Notes: generated from the sequence alone by a model not told the origin. DNA of 9,314 nucleotides from a bacterium (GCA_003230535.1 QIEW01000250.1:1-9314); one strand, 5' to 3'; positions 1-6,844 are shown, counted from the first letter of the stretch. Program-made: numbers and translations.

Positions 1-14
1 GGGAGGGACTCCCG

Positions 15-42
15 AAACACGAGTGTCCAAACACGAGTGTCC
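15..42. repeat. Two tandem copies of a 14-bp unit
   Basis: AAACACGAGTGTCC occurs twice back to back (15-28 and 29-42) with no mismatch. Each unit carries a small dyad, ACAC/GTGT, around a GA centre. A separate 5-bp hairpin (GGGAG/CTCCC, 1-13) lies just before it. The array may extend upstream beyond the window edge. It sits about 190 nt before the transporter operon; I see no known operator family in it. Confidence 0.7.
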
Positions 43-123
43 AATATTCTTGCAATTCATTGATGTTGTTGGCGTTAGTCCTCTTTCTTGCAGGGCGGAT
101 TACGAGGTCTGAACTATGTTATG

Positions 124-145
124 CAGGTTTATTTAGCTAAACCTG
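124..145 (+). other. Perfect hairpin in the leader of the transporter operon
   Basis: CAGGTTTA (124-131) and TAAACCTG (138-145) form a perfect 8-bp inverted repeat around the 6-nt loop TTTAGC. It ends 85 nt before the preferred ATG at 231. No T-run follows, so it is not an intrinsic terminator. It could be an operator or an mRNA leader structure; nothing in the sequence decides between them. No convincing sigma70 promoter was found in 1-230. Confidence 0.4.
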
Positions 146-217
146 AAGCGCTGACCGGCTCCTGCCAGCCACTGAAGATGCAGCGAGTTAAATGAAGTGC
201 AATACCAAAGGAATGCC

Positions 218-223
218 AAGGAG
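218..223 (+). promoter_or_regulatory. Ribosome binding site that sets the permease start
   Basis: AAGGAG lies 7 nt before the ATG at 231. The in-frame upstream ATG at 192 has no comparable site, so 231 is the preferred start. Confidence 0.65.
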
Positions 224-230
224 CGCTGTA

Positions 231-1373
231 ATGGAGACAATGTCTGCACAATGCGAGCTGAGCTTCGCTCGGCCAACTGATGACACGCTGCTTGTCCGGC
301 TGACAGGTAGCTGGAGGATTGCCTGTGGGCTGCCATCAGCCACTGAGGTGCAGGAGCAGATTGCCTCCGGGCCGCAGGTTCAGCGCATCACATTCGATAC
401 GCATGAGCTCACGGGTTGGGATAGCGGATTGCTGACTTTCTTGATTAAGGTTATTAACCAGTCTGCCCAAAGTAATATTAAGATTGACAGGGAAGGGCTG
501 CCGGAAGGGGCGCGTCGTCTTTTAAACCTCGCCTTCGCCGTCCCTGAGAGAGAGGGAGCGCGTAGGAAATCGAAACGCGAACCATTTTTCGCCCGGGCAG
601 GAGAATCCGCGCTAGAGTTCGGTCGTTCGGCGACTGATATGCTGGCCTTTATTGGAGAGGTTTTTTCGGCTTTCATAAAAATGCTTTCAGGAAAAGCGCG
701 CTTCCAACGATCCGACCTGGCGCAGATCATCCAGGAAACAGGCGTTCAAGCGCTTTCCATAGTATCTCTGATCAGCTTTCTGGTAGGTCTGATCTTCGCC
801 TTCATTGGCGCTATCCAATTGAGAATGTTCGGAGCACAGATTTATGTAGCTGACTTAGTAGGAATAGCCATAGTCCGTGAGATGGGCGCCATCATGACGG
901 GAATAGTCATGGCTGGACGCACCGGCGCCGCTTTCGCAGCTAAGCTTGGAACAATGCAGGTGAATGAGGAAATTGATTCATTGGAAACCCTGGGAATATC
1001 ACCTATGGAATTCCTGGTTCTGCCGCGGATACTCGCCCTAGCGCTAATGATGCCGCTACTTTGTATCTATGCCAATCTAATGGGCATCCTCGGGGGGTTT
1101 GTGGTTGGTGTGGGCATGCTCGGTCTGAATACGATGCAATATTACAACCAAACAGTGGCGGCGGTTGGTCTGAATAATCTCTGGATTGGACTCTTTATGA
1201 GTCTCGTCTTTGGTATCCTGGTGGCTTTGGCGGGCTGTCTCAGGGGGATGCAATGCGGTAGAAGCGCTTCTTCTGTCGGGACTGCCGCTACATCGGCCGT
1301 AGTGACGGGAATTGTAAGCATTATATTAGCAACTGCTATCATAACAATCATATGCGAGGTGCTCGGTATTTAG
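231..1373 (+). CDS. mlaE: STAS-MlaE fusion: ABC lipid-transporter permease
   Basis: Inner-membrane permease of an Mla/MCE-type ABC transporter that moves phospholipids between the membranes. The 380-residue product has two parts. Residues ~8-105 look like a STAS domain (the job of separate MlaB in E. coli), with the D-S-G motif at 64-66 and the 'GLPEGARRLLNL' end typical of these domains. Residues ~135-378 are the MlaE permease fold: several hydrophobic helices and the family's central cytoplasmic segment (REMGA at 216-220, AGRTGAAFAAKLGTM at 228-242, EEIDSLETLGISP at 246-258, LPRILAL at 264-270). E. coli MlaE is ~260 residues, so the extra length is the STAS part. The start at 231 is chosen for its AAGGAG site; the alternative ATG at 192 would add 13 residues. 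It is followed after 1 nt by the ATPase gene, so the two are surely cotranscribed. Confidence 0.93.
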   Translation: METMSAQCELSFARPTDDTLLVRLTGSWRIACGLPSATEVQEQIASGPQVQRITFDTHELTGWDSGLLTFLIKVINQSAQSNIKIDREGLPEGARRLLNLAFAVPEREGARRKSKREPFFARAGESALEFGRSATDMLAFIGEVFSAFIKMLSGKARFQRSDLAQIIQETGVQALSIVSLISFLVGLIFAFIGAIQLRMFGAQIYVADLVGIAIVREMGAIMTGIVMAGRTGAAFAAKLGTMQVNEEIDSLETLGISPMEFLVLPRILALALMMPLLCIYANLMGILGGFVVGVGMLGLNTMQYYNQTVAAVGLNNLWIGLFMSLVFGILVALAGCLRGMQCGRSASSVGTAATSAVVTGIVSIILATAIITIICEVLGI

Positions 1374-1374
1374 C

Positions 1375-2148
1375 GTGCAGACGGGTAAAGAGATGGAAAA
1401 ATCAGGGCCGCACGTCGTTGTAAATGATCTTACCATGGCCTACGGCAGCTTCTTGATCCAAAAAGATCTTAACTTCACGATCAAGCGCGGCGATATTTTT
1501 ATAATCATGGGGGGCAGCGGTTGTGGCAAAAGTACGCTTTTGCGGCATCTGGTAGGGCTCAAAGAGCCTGCTAAAGGGGAAGTTTTATACGAAGGGTTAA
1601 ACTTTTGGGATGCAGATTATGAGGAACAAGGGAGGATAAAGAGACACTTTGGGGTGTTGTTTCAGAGCGGCGCCCTTTGGAGTTCCATGACTGTGGCGGA
1701 GAATGTGACTCTTCCCCTCAGCGAGTATACAGACTTAAGTTCCGGAGATATAAAAGAGCTGGTTTCCCTGAAGCTTGCCCTGGTAGGTTTAGCGGGCTTC
1801 GAGGATTACTATCCATCTGAAATCAGCGGTGGTATGCAAAAACGCGCCGGTCTGGCCAGGGCGATGGCGCTGGATCCCGACATACTTTTTTTCGACGAAC
1901 CGTCGGCGGGACTTGATCCTGTTAGCGCTCAACTGCTGGATGAGCTGATTATAGTGCTTCGCGACAGTCTGGGAGCTACAATAGTTGTGGTGACGCACGA
2001 ACTTGCGAGCATTTTCGCTATCGGAAATAATTCGGTTTTTCTCGACCCTGAAACAAAGACCATGATAGCAGAAGGAGATCCTAATAAATTGCTGGCTGAA
2101 TCCAAAGACCCAAGGGTACAGAAATTTCTCACCAGAGGTAAAGCATGA
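1375..2148 (+). CDS. mlaF: MlaF-type ABC transporter ATP-binding protein
   Basis: Cytoplasmic ATPase that powers the Mla-type lipid transporter with the adjacent permease. The 257-residue product has all nucleotide-binding motifs: Walker A GGSGCGKST (46-54), Q-loop Q97, ABC signature SGGMQ (151-155) in the form typical of Mla/Ttg2A ATPases (followed by KRAGLARA), Walker B LFFDEP (171-176), D-loop SAGLDP (177-182) and switch His208. Length is normal for the family. The GTG at 1375 starts 1 nt after the permease stop; an in-frame ATG at 1393 (residue 7) with GGGTAAAG just before it is an equally plausible start. The end overlaps the next gene by 4 nt (ATGA), which points to translational coupling. 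No missing residue was seen, so it should be active. Confidence 0.95.
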   Translation: MQTGKEMEKSGPHVVVNDLTMAYGSFLIQKDLNFTIKRGDIFIIMGGSGCGKSTLLRHLVGLKEPAKGEVLYEGLNFWDADYEEQGRIKRHFGVLFQSGALWSSMTVAENVTLPLSEYTDLSSGDIKELVSLKLALVGLAGFEDYYPSEISGGMQKRAGLARAMALDPDILFFDEPSAGLDPVSAQLLDELIIVLRDSLGATIVVVTHELASIFAIGNNSVFLDPETKTMIAEGDPNKLLAESKDPRVQKFLTRGKA

Positions 2149-3314
2149 GTAAAAAGGTAAAGTCGACTTCTATTGGTATCTTCGTTGTAGGTGCGGTAGC
2201 GCTTGTTATTGTGGGAGTTATTGTCTTCGGTAGTGGGAAGTTCTTCAAGGAAAGGACGCCCATTGTCATGTTTTTTGAGGGTTCCATAAAGGGGCTTAAC
2301 ATTGGAGCGCCCGTTACCATACAGGGTGTTGAGGCTGGTTCTGTAACCGACATAGTGTTGGAATATAACCCGAGTGATATGACCACACAGGTTCCGGTGT
2401 ATGCGGAATTAGATCCGGAAAAAATAAAAAAAGTAGGTAAGGACCCAACCTTAATAAGAGGTGCTAACGCATTGATTAAACGTGGTTTGAAGGCACAACT
2501 GGAAGTGCAGAGCTTTATTACCGGCCAGCTGATGGTGGCGCTTGATTTCTATCCGGACAAGCCGGTAAGACTGGTCGGCGGATACCGGGAAGTTCCAGAG
2601 ATTCCGACAATTCCCACAACCATGCAAGAGTTATCAAAGACGCTCGAGGAAATAAACTTAAAAGAAGTTGCCGAAGAAATTGCCCGGATAGTCGATGCAG
2701 TGGAAGAGACGCTTGAAGCTGCTGAGATAGCCGAATCCATGCGCTCCATTAGAAATATCCTGAATGATGTTCAAAAGCTGGTGAAAAATGTTGAAAAACA
2801 GGTTGACCCGTTGGTAACGAGCATAAAGGGCGCCTTTGATGACACACAGAAGCTGGCGCTTAATATCGACGGGCAGATTGAACCGCTGGCAACAAGCATG
2901 AAGGATACCCTTGATGATACCCAGAGGTTGGTGCGTAATGTCGACGGGCAGATTGAACCGCTGGCAACGAGCATAAAGGATACCCTTGATGACACGCAAA
3001 AGCTGGCGCGTAATGTCAACGCACAGGTCGACCCTGTGGCAACAAGCGTCACGGACACTTTAAAATCTGCCGGTGACGCTTTGGAGCAGGCTAAGGAAAC
3101 GCTTTCCGTGGTGGATGGTGTTATTTCAGAAGAATCAGCGCTTTATTACGAATTGACAAATACGCTTGAACAACTGTCGGCTACTGCCCGTTCACTCCGT
3201 ATTATGGCCGATTATCTTGAGAGACATCCCGAATCTTTGATACAAGGTAAGGGAATCATAAACACGCTCGGAGCTGGTCGCTTCCATAGCGGGAGTTTTC
3301 GGCGATTTGTATGA
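2145..3314 (+). CDS. mlaD: MlaD-like MCE-domain protein with long repeat-bearing tail
   Basis: Substrate-binding MCE protein anchored in the inner membrane; MlaD family members form hexameric rings that carry lipids to or from the permease. The 389-residue product has a lysine-rich start, one transmembrane helix (~9-29) and one MCE domain (~36-136, with 'FFEGSIKGLNIGAPVTIQGVEAGSVTDI' at 43-70). A Pro-rich linker (151-158) follows, then a long charged, likely helical tail (~160-360). E. coli MlaD has ~183 residues, so about 200 residues are extra. Residues 216-315 are four tandem 25-residue repeats. The end, YLERHPESLIQGKG (357-370), resembles the C-terminus of other MCE proteins of the PqiB/MlaD type. 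The ATG overlaps the ATPase stop by 4 nt. The long tail is inferred to reach across the periplasm; this is not shown by sequence alone. Confidence 0.92.
   Translation: MSKKVKSTSIGIFVVGAVALVIVGVIVFGSGKFFKERTPIVMFFEGSIKGLNIGAPVTIQGVEAGSVTDIVLEYNPSDMTTQVPVYAELDPEKIKKVGKDPTLIRGANALIKRGLKAQLEVQSFITGQLMVALDFYPDKPVRLVGGYREVPEIPTIPTTMQELSKTLEEINLKEVAEEIARIVDAVEETLEAAEIAESMRSIRNILNDVQKLVKNVEKQVDPLVTSIKGAFDDTQKLALNIDGQIEPLATSMKDTLDDTQRLVRNVDGQIEPLATSIKDTLDDTQKLARNVNAQVDPVATSVTDTLKSAGDALEQAKETLSVVDGVISEESALYYELTNTLEQLSATARSLRIMADYLERHPESLIQGKGIINTLGAGRFHSGSFRRFV
2790..3089 (+). repeat. Four tandem 75-bp (25-codon) repeats inside the MCE gene
   Basis: The copies are 2790-2864, 2865-2939, 2940-3014 and 3015-3089. 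The protein pattern is roughly (V/I)-D-G-Q-(I/V)-(E/D)-P-L-A-T-S-(I/M)-K-D-T-L-D-D-T-Q-K-L-x-x-N. Copies 2 and 3 differ at 9 of 75 bases by eye; copies 1 and 4 are more diverged. Each copy has a proline at position 7 (residues 222, 247, 272, 297). Core hydrophobic positions fall at steps of 4-3-4-4-3-4-3, which sum to 25 and fit a heptad plus hendecad coiled coil. Confidence 0.9.
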
Positions 3315-3428
3315 AAACTTTGTTTTTTGACCGTTATTCTATAAGTAGCTGTATCTAAATAACATCATTAATGTTTACCGCTGATTTATGAATAATCCGG
3401 GGGGAGAAGCAAGAGGAGATTAAATGCC

Positions 3429-4049
3429 ATGAACCGCCGTATTTTACTGTACAAAGCGCTTATGCCGGCATTTTCACTGATAATTGGGGTGGGATGTGCC
3501 GTCACTGAACCTTCAAGGTTTTATACTCTGCATTCGCTCTCCAACTCGGGGGCGGAACAGCCGTTGGCAACAGGTCGCGGCCTCGCCATCGGAATTACTC
3601 CGATCAAGCTGCCGGAGTTTTTAGACCGGCCCCAGATAGTAACCCGCATCAGCCAAAATCAGCTTCGGCTTGCCAATTTCGACCGCTGGGCGGAGCCTCT
3701 GGCGGACAACTTTGCCCGCATTCTGGCGGAAAACCTATCAATTCTGCTCTCTACTGACCGCATTGCTGTATTCCCCTGGACAAAGTCGCCCCCCATTGAT
3801 TTTCAGGTCGCGGTTGATGTCACTCAATTCGAAGGCAAGCTTGGCGGGAGTGTCTCTCTCATTGCTCGCTGGATCATCTTCGGAGAGCAGGACAAAAAAG
3901 CCCTCCTGATAAGGAAGTCCACCATCAGCGAGCCCACAGACGCTCAAGGTTACGAAGCCTTGGTATCAGCCCAGGGTCGCGCGCTGGCCCGGCTCAGCCA
4001 AAAAATCGCTGCGGCAATCAAGACCGTCTCCCAGAAACTGCCGGATTAA
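3429..4049 (+). CDS. PqiC/DUF330-type ABC transport auxiliary lipoprotein
   Basis: Probable outer-membrane lipoprotein partner of the MCE transporter. The 206-residue product starts with MNRRILLYKALMPAFSLII and has a likely lipidated Cys23 (GVGC). The lipobox is weak because position -3 is Gly rather than Leu. The mature part has marks of the ABC-transport auxiliary (PqiC, DUF330) family: the 'SRFYTL' strand (29-34), 'PQIVTRISQNQLRLANFDRWAEPLADNFARILAENLS' at 68-104, and the later strand 'FQVAVDVTQFEG' (125-136). It lies 114 nt after the MCE gene on the same strand; only a poor promoter candidate is visible in that gap, so it is probably part of the operon. GAGGAG (3413-3418) lies 10 nt before the ATG; a nearer ATG at 3424 opens only a two-codon frame. 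The family is certain enough; its exact role here is inferred from context. Confidence 0.87.
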   Translation: MNRRILLYKALMPAFSLIIGVGCAVTEPSRFYTLHSLSNSGAEQPLATGRGLAIGITPIKLPEFLDRPQIVTRISQNQLRLANFDRWAEPLADNFARILAENLSILLSTDRIAVFPWTKSPPIDFQVAVDVTQFEGKLGGSVSLIARWIIFGEQDKKALLIRKSTISEPTDAQGYEALVSAQGRALARLSQKIAAAIKTVSQKLPD

Positions 4050-4094
4050 TAAGCGCCCCTATCCAAGCTAAAAAACACCTCTGAAACTGAGCAA

Positions 4095-4128
4095 CGATAA
4101 GTTGGAGAGCAAAATCATTCACTTATCG
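4095..4128. other. Inverted repeat in the gene-free stretch before argB
   Basis: CGATAAGT (4095-4102) and ACTTATCG (4121-4128) form a perfect 8-bp inverted repeat with an 18-nt centre. No T-run follows, so it is not a clear terminator. It is the most notable structure in 4050-4237; the rest of that stretch shows no gene. Confidence 0.4.
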
Positions 4129-4237
4129 GGTAGGCCGGGACCACTGACCTGGCGCTTTTGCAAGAGGCTTAGACTATAGATAAATATGATGATGAACTCG
4201 TAACAAGTCAGAAAGCATATATAGAAATGCGGGATTG

Positions 4238-4266
4238 TTGACGCCAAGTATAGTCCATGGTAATAT
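4238..4266 (+). promoter_or_regulatory. Sigma70-type extended -10 promoter for argBD
   Basis: TTGACG (4238-4243, 5 of 6 to consensus) and TAATAT (4261-4266, 4 of 6) are separated by exactly 17 nt, and TGG directly before the -10 gives an extended -10. The predicted start near 4273 leaves a leader of about 65 nt before the ATG at 4339. A 10-bp perfect palindrome CTTCATGAAG (4285-4294) lies just after the start site and could be an operator. Confidence 0.6.
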
Positions 4267-4338
4267 AAGTAAATTTTTTACGAGCTTCATGAAGTATGAC
4301 AGATAAGCGTGAGGGGAGAAGGTGTCGGGAGAAGACAA

Positions 4339-5190
4339 ATGCCGGTAGCGGAGCCAGATAGGAGCGTTTTTGTTTCAGACCGTCATAAGCCGCTTGAGGG
4401 CAAGAAGGTAGTGGTAAAATATGGTGGCAGCGCTATAGTAATGCCGGAGTTGAAGAAGGATTTTGCCAAAAAGGTGGTATTCCTTCAACAAATAGGGGCA
4501 AATCCGGTGGTGGTTCATGGAGGCGGCCCTCAAATTAGCCGGCAAATGAAAAGGTTAGGGAAGAAAGCCCGGTTTGTGGACGGTCTGAGGGTTACAGATC
4601 ATGACACGATGGTAATAGTTCAACATGTGTTGGATGATATAAACAAAGAGATAGTAAAGCTCATCTGTTCTTTTGGTGGAGTAGCCGTGGGGTTAGCTGG
4701 CCGGAAGGGAAATTTGCTGTGGGCGAAACCATGTGAGCCGGATTTAGAACGGACAGGAGAGGTGAAGGATGTTAATGCGGCTTTGCTAAAAAAGTTGATT
4801 AATGATAGTGTTATTCCGGTAATATCGTCGGTAGGGATAGGGGAAGACGGCGGATGTTATAATATTAACGCCGACATGGCAGCCGGAGAAATAGCGGCGG
4901 CCATAAAGAGCGATCTGCTGGTTTTCCTTACCGATGTTCCCGGGATATTAGATAATAATGGAAGAGCGTTTTCTACCCTGACCTGTATGCAGGTAGAGGA
5001 ATTGGTGGAAAGAGGAGTTATTGGAGGAGGAATGCTGCCTAAGGTCAGGGCGGCTTTAGTCGGGCTTCGGAAGGGTGTGGTATCGGTGAATATATGTTTG
5101 GGCACCCAGCCGGCCACCTTGTTTTGTAAAAAATTCCTAGCTACGGGAACAATAGGCACACGGATTATTCTGGATGGAAACACAAATTAA
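4339..5190 (+). CDS. argB: Acetylglutamate kinase
   Basis: Catalyses ATP-dependent phosphorylation of N-acetyl-L-glutamate, the second step of arginine synthesis, in the cytoplasm. The 283-residue product has the amino-acid-kinase fold marks: KYGGSA (27-32), HGGGP (60-64), FVDGLRVTD (79-87) with the substrate-binding Arg84, YNINADMAA (174-182), LTDVPG (197-202) and GGMLPKV (230-236) with the conserved Lys235. The ATG at 4339 is chosen because GGGAG (4327-4331) lies 7 nt before it; a GTG at 4309 would add 10 residues but has no good binding site. The C-terminus is unusual: where most arginine-inhibited enzymes read HALLLE-(I/L)-F-T-x-x-G-I-G-T, this one reads ATLFCKKFLATGTIGT, and the N-terminal LPYI-type helix is not evident. 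It overlaps argD by 17 nt. Confidence 0.95.
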   Translation: MPVAEPDRSVFVSDRHKPLEGKKVVVKYGGSAIVMPELKKDFAKKVVFLQQIGANPVVVHGGGPQISRQMKRLGKKARFVDGLRVTDHDTMVIVQHVLDDINKEIVKLICSFGGVAVGLAGRKGNLLWAKPCEPDLERTGEVKDVNAALLKKLINDSVIPVISSVGIGEDGGCYNINADMAAGEIAAAIKSDLLVFLTDVPGILDNNGRAFSTLTCMQVEELVERGVIGGGMLPKVRAALVGLRKGVVSVNICLGTQPATLFCKKFLATGTIGTRIILDGNTN

Positions 5191-6385
5191 CCCAAGCAGC
5201 ACCAGCCTTATGATAGAGCGGGCCCGGCGGTTCCTGGCTCCCACATACAGCCAGTTTCCAGTGGTATTTGTACGGGGAAAGGGAACCAGATTATGGGATG
5301 CTCAAGGCCGGGAATATATAGACTTTATAGGAGGAATAGGCGCCTGCGCCGTAGGTCATTGTCATCCGGCGGTGGTTGACGCCATCCAGCGGCAGGCAGA
5401 GGCGCTTCTGCATGTCTCCAATCTTTACTATGTAGAGCCCCAGATTGAGTTGGCGGAATTGCTGGTGCAGCATACTTTCCCATCCAAAGCGTTTTTCTGC
5501 AACAGCGGGGCGGAGGCGGTTGAAGCGGCTATAAAGCTGGCCCGCAAGTATGCTAAAGAGAAGTACGGGGCGCAAAGATACAAAATTATAACTCTAAGCG
5601 GCTCTTTCCATGGCCGCACTTTTGGGGCGCTTAGCGCCACAGGACAAGAGAGGTTCCACCAAGGATTTGAGCCGTTGGTGCCTGGTTTTACATATATTCC
5701 GTTTGGAGATATAGAGGCGGCTAGGGCGGCTTTTACTCCGGATGTCGCCGCCATTATGGTAGAGGTGATCCAGGGGGAGGGGGGAGTGAATTTCCCGCCG
5801 CCGGATTATCTCCCGCGCTTGCGCAACTTGTGTAATGAGCGCGGAGTACTGCTGGTGTTAGATGAAATTCAGACGGGAATGGGGCGGACAGGCGCCTTGT
5901 TTGCTTATGAACATTATGGTATAAAACCTGATATACTGACTTCGGCCAAATCATTAGGGGGTGGAATGGCCATCGGAGCGATGCTGGCCTCCCCTGAGGT
6001 AGCGGATGTCTTCGGACCGGGTTCACACGCATCCACTTTTGGAGGAAATCCGCTGGCCTGCGCGGCGGCAAAGGCTACGTTGCACGTGATTTTAGAAGAC
6101 GGTCTCCTTGATAACTGTCGGCAGGCGGGAGAATTCTTTCTTGAGCAAGCCAGGTTACTGGCAAAAAAGTTTTCATTTATATCGGATGTGCGCGGCTTGG
6201 GACTTATGATAGGAATGGAGTTGGACATAGAAGCTCCGCAAGTGGTAAAACAGTGTTTAGAGTTGGGGGCGCTGACAGGCTGCGCCGGAAATCGCGTTTT
6301 GCGGTTTCTTCCTCCATTACTGGTCACGGAAGGCGAGGTGATAAGGGTCATAGAAACTTTATCGGAAGTGTTTGGGAAATTTTGA
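5174..6385 (+). CDS. argD: Acetylornithine aminotransferase (class III, PLP)
   Basis: Transfers the amino group of glutamate to N-acetylglutamate semialdehyde, giving N-acetylornithine, the fourth step of arginine synthesis. The 403-residue product has normal length and all class III aminotransferase marks: GIGACAVGHCHP (54-65), NSGAEAVEAAIKLARKY (110-126) for phosphate binding, SFHGRTFGALSATG (144-157), EVIQGEGG (197-204), LVLDEIQTGMGRTG (227-240) with Asp230 for the pyridine nitrogen, the Schiff-base Lys259 in TSAKSLGGG, and STFGGNPLACAAA (287-299). The ATG at 5174 lies inside the end of argB, so translation is probably coupled; an in-frame ATG at 5210 (residue 13) is the alternative, and neither has a strong binding site. 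Succinyldiaminopimelate aminotransferase activity is also known in this family. The arg neighbours support the argD name. Confidence 0.95.
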   Translation: METQINPSSTSLMIERARRFLAPTYSQFPVVFVRGKGTRLWDAQGREYIDFIGGIGACAVGHCHPAVVDAIQRQAEALLHVSNLYYVEPQIELAELLVQHTFPSKAFFCNSGAEAVEAAIKLARKYAKEKYGAQRYKIITLSGSFHGRTFGALSATGQERFHQGFEPLVPGFTYIPFGDIEAARAAFTPDVAAIMVEVIQGEGGVNFPPPDYLPRLRNLCNERGVLLVLDEIQTGMGRTGALFAYEHYGIKPDILTSAKSLGGGMAIGAMLASPEVADVFGPGSHASTFGGNPLACAAAKATLHVILEDGLLDNCRQAGEFFLEQARLLAKKFSFISDVRGLGLMIGMELDIEAPQVVKQCLELGALTGCAGNRVLRFLPPLLVTEGEVIRVIETLSEVFGKF

Positions 6386-6396
6386 GGTTAGGCTGG

Positions 6397-6425
6397 TCGC
6401 CAAGAAAAGTGGTTTAGTCTAAAAT
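6397..6425 (+). promoter_or_regulatory. Possible promoter of the His/Glu-rich lipoprotein gene
   Basis: TCGCCA (6397-6402, 4 of 6) and TAAAAT (6420-6425, 5 of 6) are 17 nt apart in the 66-nt gap after argD. The match is modest, and readthrough from argBD is equally possible. Confidence 0.3.
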
Positions 6426-6451
6426 TTTTAACATAGCGAGGAGGAAGGACA

Positions 6452-6718
6452 ATGAGAATGAGTAAGAAAGGGTGGCTTTTAGGAGTTATATTAATGTTTG
6501 CATTTGCGTTAGTTGGGTGCGGGGGAGATAAAGCGCATGAGGAGCATAAACCCGCTGCGGTAGAGGAGCACGCCGAACATGCGGCGGCGCCGGAGCACCC
6601 GGCAGAGGCTGAACATGTACCGGAGGCGGAGCACGTTGAAGGGCATGAAGCTGAACATGGAGAATCTGCTGAACATGGAGAACCCGAAGCTGAACACGGG
6701 GAACACGAAGGTCACTAA
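6452..6718 (+). CDS. Small His/Glu-rich lipoprotein, unknown function
   Basis: I do not recognise a named family. The 88-residue product has a lipoprotein signal peptide: MRMSKKGW, a hydrophobic helix (~9-21), and the lipobox LVGC with Cys23. Residue +2 is Gly, not Asp, so in an enterobacterial-type sorting scheme it would go to the outer membrane. The mature 66 residues contain 13 His and 20 Glu, half of all positions, with three AEHGE units near the end and no predicted fold. Such tails often bind divalent metals (Zn, Ni, Cu, Co); here that is inference. AGGAGG (6439-6444) lies 7 nt before the ATG, an excellent site. It starts 66 nt after argD and may be cotranscribed with it or have its own promoter. 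It could also be a low-complexity surface protein with no metal role. Confidence 0.8.
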   Translation: MRMSKKGWLLGVILMFAFALVGCGGDKAHEEHKPAAVEEHAEHAAAPEHPAEAEHVPEAEHVEGHEAEHGESAEHGEPEAEHGEHEGH

Positions 6719-6757
6719 TCGACAGTAATAAGGGACTTGGGAATATCCAAATATACC

Positions 6758-6844
6758 GTTTTAGGATGAATCGAATGTTTTTTCTGTGGTGTCATACCAA
6801 GTTTCTGATGTGTCAGATTCAGAAAATCTGACACATCCTAAAAC
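6758..6844. repeat. 11-bp inverted repeat enclosing a hairpin
   Basis: GTTTTAGGATG (6758-6768) pairs perfectly with CATCCTAAAAC (6834-6844). The right arm shares four bases with the stem of the 6807-6837 hairpin, so the two folds partly compete. Together they mark the left edge of the repeat island that fills the gene-free stretch 6719-7762. Confidence 0.5.

Noticed and set aside
2658-3058. Two repeat-rich open frames on the - strand opposite the MCE gene
   Set aside because: Their internal repeats mirror the 75-bp repeats of the coding strand; they are antisense shadows.
3327-3355. Possible promoter TTGACC with TGTATC before the auxiliary lipoprotein gene
   Set aside because: The -10 matches only 3 of 6 positions, so operon readthrough is the simpler view.
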